From Candidatus Kapaibacterium sp. (GTDB lineage: Bacteria; Bacteroidota; Ignavibacteria; Kapaibacteriales; UBA4661), in contig RDXM01000115.1 in the NCBI GenBank assembly GCA_004292595.1, forward strand, positions 1 through 34,844: 34,844 nucleotides of DNA, written 5' to 3'. Below the pieces are notes generated by a model. That model did no database searches and was not told the DNA's origin. It saw only the letters and a program-made list of their open reading frames with translations. Position numbers and translations under genes: made by a program. This document shows positions 7,093-16,312 of the stretch, piece by piece. Each line of letters begins with the position of its first letter. Within the stretch, counting starts at the first letter, position 1.

Positions 7093-9411
7093 ATGAAATA
7101 TTCCTCAAAATATTCCACGCCTCAGAACAAGGATACTGCTCTCGTTGTTTTGCTCATGCTTGTTCTCGCAATATTTTTCACTCCTTTTCTCCATCTTCAC
7201 GCTGGAGGAGAAGGCGATAAAACTTCTGCACTAAAAGCAGATAGCAACGGCGTGGTGATGTTGCGCAAGGAGTCTCTACGCGGAACAGCAATTCCCGAAA
7301 CAATGAGACTTGGGGTTATGCATCCAGGCGTGTGGCTCTGGAAACAAGCCGACGCACCAGAATTTGCCGCGCAAAACCTTGACGAAAGCTCATGGAAGCT
7401 CGTTCAGCGCGTGAGTGCCGATACTATGCGTCCCGACTGGAAGCGCGTCTTTTGGCTGCGTTCCCACATCCGCATTGATTCTGCCTTGCGCTATACGTCG
7501 GTCGCGCTCTTGCCCTTTGGCGTTGGCGCAGCCGAATACTACTTGAATGGACAACTTGTCGGCGTTATCGGGCGACCCAGCAATTCTGATAGCAATGAAG
7601 TCGTGATTCTCTCTCGCGGCAAGCCATTTGTTTTACAATTTGGCGCAGAACTGGACAATGTTCTTGCCGTGCGATACTCGTTTCATGCGATGCCGCTTGG
7701 CTATAAAGCCGTTCCCTACGTCAAACATGAGCCGATTGTTTCCCTGTATTTCGCGCCAGTGGATGAAGCACTGGCAATGCAGCGCAAAAAAGAAAACTAT
7801 TTTTCGGTGCGATATTTAATTGCAATCGGGATGATGCTCTCGCTCGGATTGCTCCATTTGACGCTCTTCGCACTGAATCGTGCGCAAACATTTCACCTGC
7901 TGTATTCCGTATTCACCTTCCTTGTTGGTCTGCGTTTTTTAACTGTGTACATGGAAAGTATTGTTGAAACGCATCCTGCCATCGCGCTCTTTTTTATGGT
8001 GATTCACAATTTCTACAACAACGCAATACCGCTTGTTTGCTGGCTTTTCTTCTATTCGTTGTTTGGCGAGCGTTGTTCGCGCCGTCGTTTGGTTCTTGCG
8101 TGCGGTGCGACGCTGTTGGTGATTATTGGTCTATTCATAACGGGCGGGAAGGCGCATAGCTACGTGTATGATGTTTCAATGGTTGTTATTTTGCTGCTCG
8201 CCTTCGATGCCGCACGAATCGCCTTCAACGCGCTTCGTCGCAAAGAACCAGGCGCAGGCGTGATGCTCTTTGGGATTGTGGATTTCGGCTTGATGTGGAC
8301 AATTCGCTGGTTTGCTGGTTTTTCGTGGTTTCCCTTCACGATAGGTCAGAGTCCGATGGAAACGTTTGTTTACATCGGCTATATGTCTGTTCCGCTCACG
8401 ATGTCCCTCTACATCGCGCTTGTTATCTCGCGTACGCAGCGTTCTTTGCAGGAGCAGATTGTTCAGGTAAAAGAACTTTCGGCGAATGCGTTGGAGCAGG
8501 AACGACGCGCCAAAGAGGCAGAAATCAGTCGCTCGCTCTTGGAAGCGGACAACGACCGCAAAACCCGTGAACTTGAGGAAGCACGCGCTCTCCAGCTTTC
8601 CATGCTGCCAAGCAAACTGCCCCAGCATCCGCGCTTTGACATTGCCGCTTTTATGCGCACCGCAAGCGAAGTCGGCGGCGATTACTACGATTTCCGCTTG
8701 TCGGAAGATGGAAAAACCTTAATTTCTGCCGTTGGCGATGCCACTGGACACGGCATGAAAGCTGGTTATTTGGTCTCAACAACAAAAAGTTATTTCCAAA
8801 CCTTAGCCCGCGAATCTGGTGGCGCGGAATTGCTGACACGCATTTCGCATGGCATCAAGAACATGAATCTGCGCGGAATGTATATGTGCCTCGCGCTGGT
8901 GCGCTGCGAAACGACCGAGCAAGGAACTATCAGGGCGCACATTGCTATTGCGGGAATGCCACCGATACTGATTTATCGCGCAAAAACACGCTCGGTAGAG
9001 GAAATTTGTCTGAAAGCCTTGCCGCTTGGCAGCATCACTAGTTTTTTGTATCAAGAACTTGTTACTACGCTCGACACCGACGATGTTCTCTTCATTATGA
9101 GCGATGGCTTTCCCGAACTTTTCAACGCGGAGCAGGAAACACTAGATTCTGAGCGCATTGTGGAGTATTTCCAGACGATTGCGCATCACTCTCCCGCAGA
9201 GATTATGACCGCGCTCAAACTTTTTGCCGAACAATGGACAGAAGGCGCACCGCCACTTGATGATATGACAATGGTGGTGATGAAAGTGCTGCCGCTCAAG
9301 CAACCACGCACACTCGAAACAAACAGAACGCCTGAACACCGATTGGAATCAGCACTGAAGCTGCCGCTTGGCAATAAAGAATTTTTGCAGAAATCGTTGC
9401 AAGAAGCATAG
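7093..9411 (+). CDS. Membrane-anchored PP2C/SpoIIE-type serine phosphatase with extracytoplasmic sensor and multi-TM region
   Basis: A 772-residue signalling protein. A signal or first membrane segment (about 14-36) is followed by an extracytoplasmic domain of about 200 residues with a beta-sandwich-like pattern (VFWLRSHIRID, AAEYYLNGQLVGVIG), then about seven membrane segments (241-449), a coiled coil (450-510) and a C-terminal SpoIIE-type PP2C phosphatase (about 510-770). Metal-binding motifs are intact: GGDYYDF near 528, GDATGHG near 548, SDGFPEL near 669 and DDMTMVV near 723. The layout resembles 7TM-DISM receptors coupled to PP2C output, which dephosphorylate anti-sigma-factor antagonists. 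No anti-sigma kinase or STAS protein is nearby, so the partner is unknown. The ATG at 7093 is preferred; a TTG at 7066 would add nine residues. Confidence 0.88.
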   Translation: MKYSSKYSTPQNKDTALVVLLMLVLAIFFTPFLHLHAGGEGDKTSALKADSNGVVMLRKESLRGTAIPETMRLGVMHPGVWLWKQADAPEFAAQNLDESSWKLVQRVSADTMRPDWKRVFWLRSHIRIDSALRYTSVALLPFGVGAAEYYLNGQLVGVIGRPSNSDSNEVVILSRGKPFVLQFGAELDNVLAVRYSFHAMPLGYKAVPYVKHEPIVSLYFAPVDEALAMQRKKENYFSVRYLIAIGMMLSLGLLHLTLFALNRAQTFHLLYSVFTFLVGLRFLTVYMESIVETHPAIALFFMVIHNFYNNAIPLVCWLFFYSLFGERCSRRRLVLACGATLLVIIGLFITGGKAHSYVYDVSMVVILLLAFDAARIAFNALRRKEPGAGVMLFGIVDFGLMWTIRWFAGFSWFPFTIGQSPMETFVYIGYMSVPLTMSLYIALVISRTQRSLQEQIVQVKELSANALEQERRAKEAEISRSLLEADNDRKTRELEEARALQLSMLPSKLPQHPRFDIAAFMRTASEVGGDYYDFRLSEDGKTLISAVGDATGHGMKAGYLVSTTKSYFQTLARESGGAELLTRISHGIKNMNLRGMYMCLALVRCETTEQGTIRAHIAIAGMPPILIYRAKTRSVEEICLKALPLGSITSFLYQELVTTLDTDDVLFIMSDGFPELFNAEQETLDSERIVEYFQTIAHHSPAEIMTALKLFAEQWTEGAPPLDDMTMVVMKVLPLKQPRTLETNRTPEHRLESALKLPLGNKEFLQKSLQEA

Positions 9412-9472
9412 TAGAAAGCCTCGTCTTTTCAATTATTTTCTCACTATTTTCCATATTTTTTTCTTGTGAATT

Positions 9473-9862
9473 ATGGCTCAAACCCGCACCCATGAAGACT
9501 TCCGCACTGGCGGTGTTGTCTCTGTTTGGCTTGGCAGCATCGGCATTGAAGACGACCTCGACGATTACTTGGCAGATGACTTTGCCGATGATTTTGGCTT
9601 TGAAATTATTCCCGAAGACGGACCAGAGTTTGATGTAGCAAACCCCGCACGTCCCGTCGCTGCTCTTTTGGATGGTTTTAGCTGCTATGAGGATTTTATC
9701 GAAGAAGCCGTTGCCGCCGCAAAAGAACAAGGCTGGGAGAAGGCAAATTGCGCTCTTGTTTTCTACAACTTCGCCTACGAAGAAGTTGCCACCAACGACG
9801 ACGCGCCACTCGTCTTCATTGGGACGTTTGCGTTTGCGTTTGATGAAGAAGAGGAAGAGTAA
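9473..9862 (+). CDS. Immunity protein 22 (Imm22)-like acidic protein
   Basis: A 129-residue, strongly acidic protein. The start (GGVVSVWLGSIGIEDDLDDYL), the acidic FADDFGFEI block at about 36-46, a central helix (YEDFIEEAVAAAKEQG) and a final strand (LVFIGTFAF) fit the Imm22/DUF4284 family pattern, whose members are predicted to neutralise polymorphic toxins. It ends in DEEEEE. No toxin gene is adjacent: the phosphatase gene ends 61 bases upstream and pstS lies about 215 bases downstream. It could therefore be an orphan immunity gene, or a family member with another role. The assignment comes from recognised sequence pattern, not from a search. Confidence 0.55.
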   Translation: MAQTRTHEDFRTGGVVSVWLGSIGIEDDLDDYLADDFADDFGFEIIPEDGPEFDVANPARPVAALLDGFSCYEDFIEEAVAAAKEQGWEKANCALVFYNFAYEEVATNDDAPLVFIGTFAFAFDEEEEE

Positions 9863-10076
9863 AAAGGAAGAGTGAAAAGACTGAGAAGCGAGTATTGGTC
9901 TGATGTTGAGGGCTATTATGAAATCGTAATATCGCTAGGCTGAAAAACATCACGAATTGTGCGGCAAATAGCCTAATTTTGTTTCATGTACATTGTGCGC
10001 ATCGGTGCAATGTGCAACACACTATGATGCCACCGCGCTTTAGAGTTTTTCTTTTTCACTTCGCCCGTGCTTGTAT

Positions 10077-10970
10077 ATGAAACAGTTTTACAACCGCATC
10101 AATACTTGCTTCCCTTCATTTGTTTGCTTGCTTTGCGCAATGCTGCTGTGCCTGTGTCCTGCGCTGTTCTCGCAAGCAAAAAAATCCGCGAAAGAAACCC
10201 TTACTATCAAGGGTTCGGACACAATGGTTATTCTCGTCCAACGCTGGACGGAAGTATTTTCCAGCACCATGCGCGATAAAACTAATGTGCAGTTTCAAGT
10301 AACTGGAGGCGGCTCTGGTACAGGAATTTCGTCGCTTATCAATGGCACAACCGATATTTGCTCCTCTTCGCGTCCAATTAAATCCAACGAAGTCCGCCAA
10401 ATCCGCGAAAAATACCGCTCCAAGGGTGTGGAAGTGCGGGTTGCCCGCGATGGTATTGCTATTTATTTGAATGAAAAAAATCCTGTCCAAAACTTGACCA
10501 TCGGGCAAGTGCAGCGTATTTTTACGGGAGAAATTACGAATTGGAAAGAACTTGGCGGCACAGATACACGCATCGTGCTGTACAGCCGTGAAAATAATTC
10601 TGGTACATATGAATTTTTCAAAGAACACGCTCTCAAAAAACAAGACTTCGCACAGCAGACACAGCATATGGTCGGTACGGGCGCACTCGTGAACGCGATT
10701 GCCAAAGACGAGTATGCGATTGGATTTGGAGGCATTGCCTACGCAAGCGGCGTAAAGGCGGCTGCTATTGCATTCGATGAAAAAAGCCCATATGTGCTTC
10801 CCGTTGAAAGCGAGATTTTAAGCGGTGCCTACCCGATTTCGCGTTTGCTGTATTTCTATCTCAAAGAACGTCCCGCTGGCACCATGAAAACGTTTGTTGA
10901 TTGGGTGATTAGCCAAAAAGGACAAGCTATTGTTACGGAAGTTGGATATTTGCCAACGAAGAAATTTTAA
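10077..10970 (+). CDS. pstS: Phosphate-binding protein PstS
   Basis: A 297-residue periplasmic solute-binding protein that captures phosphate for the PstCA membrane channel. Residues 1-31 are a signal peptide with a cysteine-rich hydrophobic core ending near LFSQA. Ligand-binding segments are typical: IKGSDTM near 44, TGGGSGTGI near 75, SSRPIK near 97 and SRENNSGTYEFF near 176. The ATG at 10077 is chosen; a TTG at 10071 is also in frame. pstC starts only 13 bases after its stop, so the two are an operon. Upstream (9990-10013) an imperfect hairpin ACATTG/CAATGT is visible, but no clear Pho-type operator. Confidence 0.93.
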   Translation: MKQFYNRINTCFPSFVCLLCAMLLCLCPALFSQAKKSAKETLTIKGSDTMVILVQRWTEVFSSTMRDKTNVQFQVTGGGSGTGISSLINGTTDICSSSRPIKSNEVRQIREKYRSKGVEVRVARDGIAIYLNEKNPVQNLTIGQVQRIFTGEITNWKELGGTDTRIVLYSRENNSGTYEFFKEHALKKQDFAQQTQHMVGTGALVNAIAKDEYAIGFGGIAYASGVKAAAIAFDEKSPYVLPVESEILSGAYPISRLLYFYLKERPAGTMKTFVDWVISQKGQAIVTEVGYLPTKKF

Positions 10971-10983
10971 TGCTTGAAAAACT

Positions 10984-12189
10984 ATGGAATCGGAACAGAC
11001 ACAAGGTATCACGCCGCCGTCAGATATTTCTTCAAAAAAATCTTCTTCGCAAGAACATCCTTTTGTGCGGCGCAAAAGTAATCTCGGTGAGCGCATTATT
11101 GAACGCGGAATCGCGCTTGTTGGCGGGATTGCGGTGGTGTTGATATTCCTCATTTTGCTGTTTGTGCTACGCGAATCCATTCCGCTTTTCTTTCAACCTG
11201 AAAGCAAAGCAATAGGAGCAAAGAGCGCACAAACAGATAAAAATGCCCAAAAAGCTAGTAATGATGAGACTTTGAAGCCAGACATTTACAATCCCGATAT
11301 TATCTTGAATAGTGCCGAGAGCGAAACCATATTCGTACCAGAAGTCTATAACCCTGATGTTTCTTTGCCAACGCAGGTTTCTTCCGTATCTGCAAGCGCA
11401 CCTGTGCCAGAAGAAGAACAGGATGAAAGTATTAGCTTGGCAAATGTGTTGGGAAATGCGTGGCAGCCAGTATCGACGCGCCCGAAGTTTGGCATTTTGC
11501 CGCTGATTATCGGAACAGCAAAAACAACGATTGTCGCAGTTTTGATTGGTGCACCGCTTGGCATCTTGGCTGCATTGTATGCTGCCTTTTTTGTTCCACG
11601 CCGTTTGAAAGAATTTATCAAGCCAATGGTGGAAATGCTCGCAGGACTGCCTTCGGTAGTGATTGGCTTTTTTTGCCTTATGACGATTGGTTCATTTCTC
11701 CAAACACTCTTCGGACTAGACTTCCGCCTCAATGCTGTTGTTGGTGGAATTGGCTTGTCGATTGCCGTCATTCCGATTGTCTTCACCATCACCGAAGATG
11801 CGCTTTCTGCTGTGCCGAAAAGCCTTTTGGAAGCCTCGCTCGCAATGGGCGCGACGACGTGGGAAAGCGCGTATAAAGTCATGCTTCCCGCCGCGTTTCC
11901 AGGCGTGTTTGCGGCAGTTTTGCTTGGCATCGGACGTGCTTTTGGCGAAACCATGATTGCGCTCATGGCAACGGGCAATGCCGCAATGCTTTCTGCTTCC
12001 TTCGCCGACCCCGTGCGCACCTTCTCCGCAACGATTGGCGCGGAAATGGGCGAAGTGATATGGGGTTCGCCGCATTATAGTATGCTTTTTTTTCTCGGCG
12101 TTTTGCTCTTCCTTTTCTCCTTCACGCTGAATGCGATTACAGAGCTTTTCATCAAAGAACGTCTGGCGAAGAAGCTGCAAGGCGGCTAA
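10984..12189 (+). CDS. pstC: Phosphate ABC transporter permease PstC with large periplasmic insert
   Basis: A 401-residue inner-membrane permease forming the phosphate channel with PstA. A charged cytosolic leader (1-35) precedes TM1 (about 42-63). Residues about 72-148 form a hydrophilic insert not seen in ordinary PstC of about 300 residues; it contains the near-repeat PDIYNPDIIL (99-108) and PEVYNPDVSL (119-128), 20 residues apart. From GILPLIIGTAKTT (170) onward the family pattern is normal, including the ABC permease EAA loop (EDALSAVPKSLLEASLAMGA) and GIGRAFGETMI. It is co-transcribed with pstS and probably with pstA, which starts 90 bases downstream after a repetitive spacer. Confidence 0.93.
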   Translation: MESEQTQGITPPSDISSKKSSSQEHPFVRRKSNLGERIIERGIALVGGIAVVLIFLILLFVLRESIPLFFQPESKAIGAKSAQTDKNAQKASNDETLKPDIYNPDIILNSAESETIFVPEVYNPDVSLPTQVSSVSASAPVPEEEQDESISLANVLGNAWQPVSTRPKFGILPLIIGTAKTTIVAVLIGAPLGILAALYAAFFVPRRLKEFIKPMVEMLAGLPSVVIGFFCLMTIGSFLQTLFGLDFRLNAVVGGIGLSIAVIPIVFTITEDALSAVPKSLLEASLAMGATTWESAYKVMLPAAFPGVFAAVLLGIGRAFGETMIALMATGNAAMLSASFADPVRTFSATIGAEMGEVIWGSPHYSMLFFLGVLLFLFSFTLNAITELFIKERLAKKLQGG

Positions 12190-12195
12190 AAGAGC

Positions 12196-12218
12196 AAGGA
12201 TGAAATCTGAGGGATGAA
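12196..12218 (+). repeat. Short gene-3'-end repeat, copy a
   Basis: The sequence contains the 17-mer AAGGATGAAATCTGAGG followed by GATGAA, six bases after the pstC stop codon. The same 17-mer occurs in reverse at 13369-13385, at the 3' end of frr, and with one difference at 22367-22383, just after hisH. Confidence 0.6.
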
Positions 12219-12236
12219 GATGATGTTGATTTCAAA

Positions 12237-12296
12237 CACCAAGCAACCAATGACCAAGCAACAACGCACCAAGTAACGAATGACCAATAACCAATC
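12237..12296 (+). repeat. Degenerate tandem ACCAA(G/T)(C/A)AAC-type repeat before and across the pstA start
   Basis: Imperfect units built on ACCAAGCAACCA and AATGACCAA run from about 12237 into the first pstA codons. An upstream ATGACCAAGCAACAACG (12250) starts an eight-codon frame ending in TAA, closely resembling the beginning of pstA (ATGACCAATAACCAATCC). The real start therefore sits inside a duplicated low-complexity tract. Confidence 0.5.
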
Positions 12297-13194
12297 CACA
12301 AAACGCCTTATCGGGATATTTGCTGTCGGGGCAACGCTTCTGGCAGTCGTGGCGATTGCAGGACTTGTTTTCAGCACGATGGGAACATTCCTCGTAAAAG
12401 GCGCACCGCACCTCTCGTGGTCGCTTCTGAGTGAAGCACCCCGTAACAACAACACTGAAGGCGGCATTTTTCCTGCCATTTATGGCACGACGCTCTTGGT
12501 GCTGATAATGACGCTCTTAGGTGTTCCGATTGGTACAATTACAGCAATCTATCTTTCCGAATACACTCGCCCAAATGCGGTCTTTCCTCGCATCATTCGC
12601 TTTGCCGTTAATACGCTTGCGGGCGTTCCGTCGATTGTTTTTGGGTTGTTTGGCTTAGGTTTTTTCGTGCAATTCGTTGGACGCGGCATGGATACTGCTT
12701 TGGGCAATGACACTGCACTATTCGGGCAACCAGCTCTCATCTGGGCTGCCGCCACGCTTGCCGCATTAACACTGCCTGTGGTGATTGTTTCGGTGGAAGA
12801 AGCCTTGCGCACCGTTCCCCGCGAAATGCGCGAAGGCAGCCTTGCGCTTGGTGCGACGCGCTGGCAAACAATTTGGAAAATTGTGCTACCCAATTCAACA
12901 ACAGGAATTCTGACAGGAGCAATTCTCGCCATTGGGCGCGGTGCAGGCGAGGTTGCACCGATATTGTTTACGGGTGCTGTGTATTCATTACCGCAGCTTC
13001 CCGATGGCATTACGAGCCAGTTTATGCACCTTGGCTATCATTTGTTTGTGCTTTCAACGCAGTCCCCCGACGTTGATAAAACCCTGCCCCTGCAATACGC
13101 CACGACGCTTGTTTTGCTCGGACTTACCTTTACACTCAATTTCAGTGCTACCTTCATTCGCTCGCGTCTGCGCCAACGCCAGATGGGGCGGTAA
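12280..13194 (+). CDS. pstA: Phosphate ABC transporter permease PstA
   Basis: A 304-residue inner-membrane permease, the usual size for PstA. Six membrane segments are evident. The region GGIFPAIYGTTLLVLIMTL near 61 and the EAA loop EEALRTVPREMREGSLALGA near 170, followed by AIGRGAGEVAPILFTGA, are characteristic. It pairs with PstC to move phosphate delivered by PstS. The ATG at 12280 (MTNNQSTKRLIG) lies in a repetitive tract and has no Shine-Dalgarno sequence. The expected next gene, pstB (the ATPase), is not here: the - strand gene frr lies downstream instead. Confidence 0.93.
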   Translation: MTNNQSTKRLIGIFAVGATLLAVVAIAGLVFSTMGTFLVKGAPHLSWSLLSEAPRNNNTEGGIFPAIYGTTLLVLIMTLLGVPIGTITAIYLSEYTRPNAVFPRIIRFAVNTLAGVPSIVFGLFGLGFFVQFVGRGMDTALGNDTALFGQPALIWAAATLAALTLPVVIVSVEEALRTVPREMREGSLALGATRWQTIWKIVLPNSTTGILTGAILAIGRGAGEVAPILFTGAVYSLPQLPDGITSQFMHLGYHLFVLSTQSPDVDKTLPLQYATTLVLLGLTFTLNFSATFIRSRLRQRQMGR

Positions 13195-13241
13195 ATGCAC
13201 CATATCGCACTCAAGTTTGCTGGTCTGATTCTCACGATATG

Positions 13242-13271
13242 AAATGTAACAACACAAAATGTAACAACACA
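13242..13271 (+). repeat. 15-bp tandem repeat (two copies)
   Basis: AAATGTAACAACACA occurs twice in direct succession (13242-13256 and 13257-13271), between pstA and the following terminator hairpin. No function is evident. Confidence 0.6.
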
Positions 13272-13308
13272 AAAGGCTCCACCTCAAATAAGAGATGAAG
13301 CCTTTTGT
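13269..13308. terminator. Bidirectional terminator hairpin between convergent pstA and frr
   Basis: ACAAAAGGCT (13269-13278) pairs with AGCCTTTTGT (13299-13308), and CTC/GAG pairing continues near the loop. The A-run on one side and T-run on the other allow the stem to end transcripts from either direction, which fits the convergent genes on both sides. Confidence 0.7.
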
Positions 13309-13368
13309 TTGCGAAGTCGTGATGAAACCAAGTGTCAGAGCCAAGATGTGCTGCTTTCAGCCCGCAAA

Positions 13369-13393
13369 CCTCAGATTTCATCCTTCCCTCAGA
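13369..13393 (-). repeat. Short gene-3'-end repeat, copy b
   Basis: Read on the - strand, this contains AAGGATGAAATCTGAGG, identical to copy a after pstC over 17 bases. It overlaps the stop codon of frr, so this copy also marks a gene 3' end. Confidence 0.6.
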
Positions 13394-13949
13394 CTTCCAT
13401 AACTTCTTTTTCTTTTTTCGCTAACACATCGTCCACATCTTTAATGAAGCGGTCGGTGAGCTTTTGAATGTCTGTTTCACCACGTTTGCGGTCATCTTCC
13501 GACAAATGCTCATCTTTTTCCACTTTTTTCAGTGTTTCGTTAAAATCGCGGCGAAGATTGCGAATTGCAATGCGGCTATCTTCGGCGTGTTTTTTACACG
13601 TTTTTACGATGTCTTTGCGGCGTTCTTCGGTCAGCATTGGAATTGGAACACGCACAACGTTCCCGTCGTTGGAGGGATTCAAGCCCAAATCTGCTTCGCG
13701 GATTGCTTTTTCAATCGGCGAAAGCATTGCTCGTTCAAAGGGCTGGACAACAATTGTCCGAGCATCTGGCACCGCAATTGAACCAACTTGGTTCAAAGGC
13801 ATTGGCGAACCGTAGTAATCCACACGCACGGGGTCGAGAATGGTCGCTGTCGCCCGTCCAGTGCGGACTCTGGAGAATTCCTGTTGCAAATGCTCCAGCG
13901 TTTTTTTCATTGCCGCTTGAGCTTTATTGGTTACATCTTGAATTGGCAT
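13389..13949 (-). CDS. frr: Ribosome recycling factor
   Basis: A cytosolic protein of 186 residues, matching the family length of about 185 when the start is the internal methionine MPIQDVTNKAQ; an upstream ATG at 13979 would add ten residues. With elongation factor G it splits post-termination ribosomes. Family features are the RTGRATATILDPVRVDYYGSP block (split here as RTGRA and DYYGSP), residues about 30-50, the IVVQPFE segment and the C-terminal helix ending in DRFIKDVDDVLAKKEKE. It lies 173 bases downstream of typA on the same strand and faces pstA. Confidence 0.94.
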   Translation of the reverse strand: MPIQDVTNKAQAAMKKTLEHLQQEFSRVRTGRATATILDPVRVDYYGSPMPLNQVGSIAVPDARTIVVQPFERAMLSPIEKAIREADLGLNPSNDGNVVRVPIPMLTEERRKDIVKTCKKHAEDSRIAIRNLRRDFNETLKKVEKDEHLSEDDRKRGETDIQKLTDRFIKDVDDVLAKKEKEVMEV

Positions 13950-13996
13950 AGCTTTACTATTTGAAAAATCGTTCAACAAGAGAAGTTTAAATCAAA

Positions 13997-14116
13997 GTGT
14001 TGAGTGCTAAGTGTTGAGTGCTAAGTGTTGAGCGTACAAACAATTATCGCCATATACTTGGAAATCAAGCATTGTGCAAATAACTCAACACTCAACACTT
14101 ACAACTCAATACTGTA
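13997..14116. repeat. 14-bp tandem repeat and its inverted counterpart between frr and typA
   Basis: GTGTTGAGTGCTAA occurs at 13997-14010 and 14011-14024, with a partial third unit to about 14033. At 14083-14116 the same theme appears in reverse (CTCAACACTCAACACTTA), so the two tracts can pair across about 50 bases. Low-complexity tracts of this kind are common between genes; no function is evident. Confidence 0.6.
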
Positions 14117-14122
14117 TTCCAC

Positions 14123-15970
14123 TTACGCTGGTTCCGCCGTTGCCAAACGCTTTCTCATACGATTGCGCTCGGTTGCATCCAAAATACGCTTGCGAATGCG
14201 GATGCTCTGTGGCGTTACTTCCAAAAGTTCATCGTCAGCAATAAACTCAATAAATTGCTCAAGGCTCATTTGACGCGGGGTGTCGAGTTTGACAACACCG
14301 TCCGAGCCGCTTGCACGCATATTCGTCAGGTGCTTGGTGCGGCAGGGATTCACAACAAGGTCATCCTCGCGCGAGTTTTCGCCCACAACCATACCTTCGT
14401 ACAAATCTACGCCTGGCGGAACGAAGAGAACGCCGCGCTCCTGCACCATTTCAAGCGCGTAAGCGGTGGATGGACCAGATTCCATCGAAACAAGCGAACC
14501 GCGTGTGCGCGTAGCAAATTCGCCTTTGTATGCGTCGTAGCCGTGAAAGGTGTGGTGGATAATACCTTCGCCGCGTGTTGCGGTCAAAAACTCCGTGCGG
14601 AAGCCGATGAGACCACGCGAGGGCACAATAAATTCTGCCCGCACCGAATCGCCTGTTGGGGTCATGTTCAGCATTTCTGCTTTGCGGCGACCCAAAAGTT
14701 CAATCACCGTGCCGACTTGCGCTTGCGAAACGTCCACAATCACGTGTTCCATTGGCTCTTGAATTTTGCCGTTTTCATCGCGCTTGTACAATACTTCTGG
14801 CTTGGAAACCGCAAATTCATAGCCTTCACGGCGCATGGTTTCAATCAAAATCGCCAGTTGCAATTCGCCGCGACCCGATACTTTGAAGTTATCCGCAGAA
14901 TCCGTATCGGCAACGCGCAAAGCAACATTGGTGCGGGTTTCGCGGTACAAGCGCTCGCGCAATTTCGGCGTGGTAACAAATTTTCCTTCGCGTCCAGCAA
15001 AGGGCGAGGTGTTCACGCAGAAGTTCATTGCAAGCGTTGGCTCGTCAATGTTCACGTACGGTAATTGCTCAGGATTGGACGAATCGGCAATCGTATCGCC
15101 AATAAACACGTTCTCAAAGCCTGAAAGCGCGATAATATCACCTGCTTCGGCAGATTCCACTTCTTTACGCAAGTTGCCTTCATAGACGTACAGTTTCGTA
15201 ATGCGGCTATTTTCCTTGCTTCCGTCAGGGTGCAAGAGCGCGACGCTATCGCCCACTTTCACACGTCCACGATGCACACGCCCAACGGCAATGCGCCCTA
15301 CATAGTCGTTCCAATCCAACGCAGCGATAATCATTTGGAAGGGCTGTTCTGGGTCGGCAACTGGTCCAGGGATAGTCGCAATCACGGTTTCAAAGAGTGC
15401 GTCGAGATTGGTTGCTTCTCCATCCAAGGTGCGTTTTGCCAAACCTTGCTTTGCAATCGCGTAAATAACGGGGAAGTTTAATTGGTCGTAATCAGCTTCA
15501 AGGTTGATGAAAAGCTGCATAACTTCGTCCAAAACCTCGTCAGCACGGGCATCGGAGCGGTCGATTTTGTTAATCACCACAATCGGGATAAGATTCATGC
15601 CGAGAGCTTTTTTGAGCACGAAGCGCGTTTGCGGGAGCGGACCTTCTGCCGCGTCCACGAGCAGCAATACGCCATCCACCATCGACAAAATACGTTCTAC
15701 TTCGCCACCAAAGTCGGAGTGTCCTGGCGTATCCACGATGTTAATTTTCGTTCCATTCCACGTAACGGCGGCGTTTTTCGCCATAATCGTAATACCTTTT
15801 TCGCGCTCAAGGTCGTTGGAATCCATGACGCGGGTGACGACGGCTTGGTTTTCGCGGAAAATACCCGCTTGGCGCAAAAGGTGGTCCACAAGCGTTGTTT
15901 TACCATGGTCAACGTGTGCGATGATGGCAATATTCCGAATGCTTGTATTTCGTTTAATGTTGGTATCCAT
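14123..15970 (-). CDS. typA: GTP-binding protein TypA/BipA
   Basis: A 615-residue translational GTPase that binds the ribosome and assists 50S assembly and stress adaptation. G1 is [10 protein letters not shown] at residues 18-27, the switch region contains EREKGITI, G3 is DTPGH and G4 is NKID. An EF-G-like domain II, domains III and V ([21 protein letters not shown], split in my reading as [11 protein letters not shown] and MRREGYE), and the BipA-specific C-terminal region with [15 protein letters not shown] follow. Length and motifs are complete. The start ATG has no Shine-Dalgarno sequence. frr lies downstream on the same strand; both act in translation, but the repetitive gap leaves co-transcription uncertain. 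Confidence 0.96.
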   Translation of the reverse strand: MDTNIKRNTSIRNIAIIAHVDHGKTTLVDHLLRQAGIFRENQAVVTRVMDSNDLEREKGITIMAKNAAVTWNGTKINIVDTPGHSDFGGEVERILSMVDGVLLLVDAAEGPLPQTRFVLKKALGMNLIPIVVINKIDRSDARADEVLDEVMQLFINLEADYDQLNFPVIYAIAKQGLAKRTLDGEATNLDALFETVIATIPGPVADPEQPFQMIIAALDWNDYVGRIAVGRVHRGRVKVGDSVALLHPDGSKENSRITKLYVYEGNLRKEVESAEAGDIIALSGFENVFIGDTIADSSNPEQLPYVNIDEPTLAMNFCVNTSPFAGREGKFVTTPKLRERLYRETRTNVALRVADTDSADNFKVSGRGELQLAILIETMRREGYEFAVSKPEVLYKRDENGKIQEPMEHVIVDVSQAQVGTVIELLGRRKAEMLNMTPTGDSVRAEFIVPSRGLIGFRTEFLTATRGEGIIHHTFHGYDAYKGEFATRTRGSLVSMESGPSTAYALEMVQERGVLFVPPGVDLYEGMVVGENSREDDLVVNPCRTKHLTNMRASGSDGVVKLDTPRQMSLEQFIEFIADDELLEVTPQSIRIRKRILDATERNRMRKRLATAEPA

Positions 15971-16312
15971 AAATGTTGGTGAAATTCGACAAAACGTGAT
16001 TGTATGCGCTTTTGTGGCACATTGTGCTTTGATATTTTTTCTGTTTCATGAAGAAAGTGCAGAAATATCAAAGACTTCTAATTTACGAAAAAGTTTTGGA
16101 TTTACCAGATTTTAAGAACGTAACATAAAAAGCTCTCAAAAATAAGTACGTGACTAAATGTAGTTGAGGGTGCTTGGATAGGCTCGGCATGAGGTCTAAA
16201 GCGGTCTTGACCCTGAGCTTGTCGAGGGGTATAATGCAAACTATATTGAGCGATGTACTCTAGCAGACTGCAAAGCGCGTAAAATCTTACATCGGAAAAA
16301 GCAAAAAAATGA
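15971..16312. other. Intergenic region upstream of typA
   Basis: No gene is seen. It should contain the typA promoter on the - strand, but I found no exact TAnnTTTG box. CCCTGAGCTTGTCGAGGG at 16211-16228 is close to a GAGCTTGTCGA-type intergenic repeat found widely in bacterial genomes. Confidence 0.4.

Noticed and set aside
9990-10013. Pho-box-like operator before pstS
   Set aside because: Only an imperfect ACATTG/CAATGT hairpin is present; it does not match the known Pho box and has no second copy.
14002-14024. GAGTGCTAA, identical to the right half of the CIRCE heat-shock operator, present twice
   Set aside because: Both copies are direct repeats inside a 14-bp tandem array; no TTAGCACTC partner lies nine bases away, and the flanking genes are frr and typA.
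14255-15064. A 269-codon open frame on the + strand
   Set aside because: It lies fully antisense to typA, which has complete GTPase motifs; the antisense translation is rich in His, Phe and Cys with no family pattern.
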